Positions 5,388 through 5,689 of a stretch of 5,689 nucleotides of DNA are shown in pieces (positions within the stretch are counted from its first letter, which is position 1; each line of letters opens with the position of its first letter). The position numbers and the translations under genes were made by a program. Source of the DNA: Selenomonadales bacterium (lineage in GTDB: Bacteria > Bacillota > Negativicutes > RGIG982). Location: contig JAFPBC010000212.1 in the NCBI GenBank assembly GCA_017390595.1, positions 1 to 5,689 on the forward strand, read 5' to 3'. The notes beneath the pieces were generated by a model. That model was not told where the DNA came from and made no database searches. It worked only from the letters and a program-made list of their open reading frames with translations.

Positions 5388-5689
5388 AAGAACGTATTAT
5401 CCAAGAACTTCAGCAGGAAGCCGAAGCAGGCAATGCCGAGGCACAATATAAATTGGGAAATCGTTATTACTATGGGAAGTATACCGAAGAGAATTACGGT
5501 AAAGCCGTCTATTGGTATCTCCAAGCAGCAAAACAAGGCGATGTTGCAGCACAAATCATCTTAGCAGAATGTTACAGTTGGAGAGATGTGCTCCCTCGAG
5601 ACAAGGAGTTAGAAATCTATTGGTATACCCAGGCCGCTGAACAAGGTGATGTCTCAGCACAATTCCATTTAGCAGAGTATTACGACCGA
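5252..5689 (+). CDS. Second secreted Sel1-like repeat protein, N-terminal 146 residues, runs off window
   Basis: This is a paralogue of the preceding gene, in the same orientation and 30 bases downstream, probably co-transcribed because no terminator separates them. I translated from the ATG at 5252. Residues 1-45 match the first SLR protein at 41 of 45 positions, including the four cysteines 19, 23, 30 and 36 and the likely cleavage region VCIAS. The linker is much shorter (EERIIQELQQEAEAG directly after SVSD), followed by a 36-residue unit at 61-96 (ends QAAKQG), a second at 97-132 (ends QAAEQG) and the start of a third. Unit 2 is degenerate in its loop, with SWRDVLPRD replacing the usual G-x-G pattern, yet keeps the exact 36-residue spacing. 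The frame is open to the last base. Total length and function are unknown. The Shine-Dalgarno AAAGGAG lies 9 bases upstream of the ATG and is masked by a small hairpin. Confidence 0.9.
   Translation, partial: MKRLSNHIKRTLLLTALSCASVCIMPNILCDAMPVCIASEVSVSDEERIIQELQQEAEAGNAEAQYKLGNRYYYGKYTEENYGKAVYWYLQAAKQGDVAAQIILAECYSWRDVLPRDKELEIYWYTQAAEQGDVSAQFHLAEYYDR
5432..5689 (+). repeat. Start of a second 108-base SLR array
   Basis: From N61 of the second SLR gene, two complete 36-residue units (5432-5539 and 5540-5647) and 14 residues of a third (DVSAQFHLAEYYDR) are visible. AQ at positions 4-5 and L8 are kept in all, and W28 is kept in the two complete units. The array continues beyond the window. 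Confidence 0.85.

Overview
The window holds two divergent transcription units. The left half (minus strand) is a textbook Bacillota (Firmicutes) housekeeping operon: the energising module of a group II energy-coupling factor (ECF) vitamin transporter, ecfA1-ecfA2-ecfT, followed directly by truA (tRNA pseudouridine synthase A), which is cut by the window edge. The genes overlap by 16 bases, overlap by 11 bases, or lie one base apart, so they are almost certainly one mRNA. The right half (plus strand) holds two tandem genes for secreted Sel1-like repeat (SLR) proteins, the second cut by the right edge. The gene order points to Bacillota. The signal-peptide-bearing SLR pair would suit a diderm Negativicutes-type organism such as a Selenomonas relative, but that finer placement is a guess.

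Layout: 1-368 truA (partial), 370-1185 ecfT, 1175-2038 ecfA2, 2023-2856 (or 2889) ecfA1, all minus strand. A divergent intergenic region of about 220-250 bases carries a good minus-strand promoter (TTGCCG, 17 bases, TATAAT) for the ecf operon and a perfect TATAAT box for the SLR genes. From 3113 to 5221 lies a 702-residue SLR protein with a signal peptide and 17 consecutive repeats of exactly 36 residues (108 bases) without one insertion or deletion, plus partial units at each end. Thirty bases later a paralogue starts at 5252 and runs off the window.

How the genes work together: EcfA1 and EcfA2 form the ATPase heterodimer that EcfT couples to interchangeable substrate-binding S components encoded elsewhere, giving uptake of vitamins such as riboflavin, biotin, thiamine or folate. 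TruA is a metabolically unrelated passenger commonly found in this operon. The SLR proteins are probably exported helical-solenoid scaffolds of unknown partner.

The most unusual part is the SLR pair. Both genes begin with a nearly identical 152-base cassette (143 matches, no gaps, with a 57-base perfect run) covering the Shine-Dalgarno site and the whole signal-peptide region, while the sequence after it diverges sharply. In both genes the Shine-Dalgarno site can pair with a complementary run just upstream. This looks like a modular paralogue family sharing an export/translation cassette. No wholly new enzymatic system is visible.
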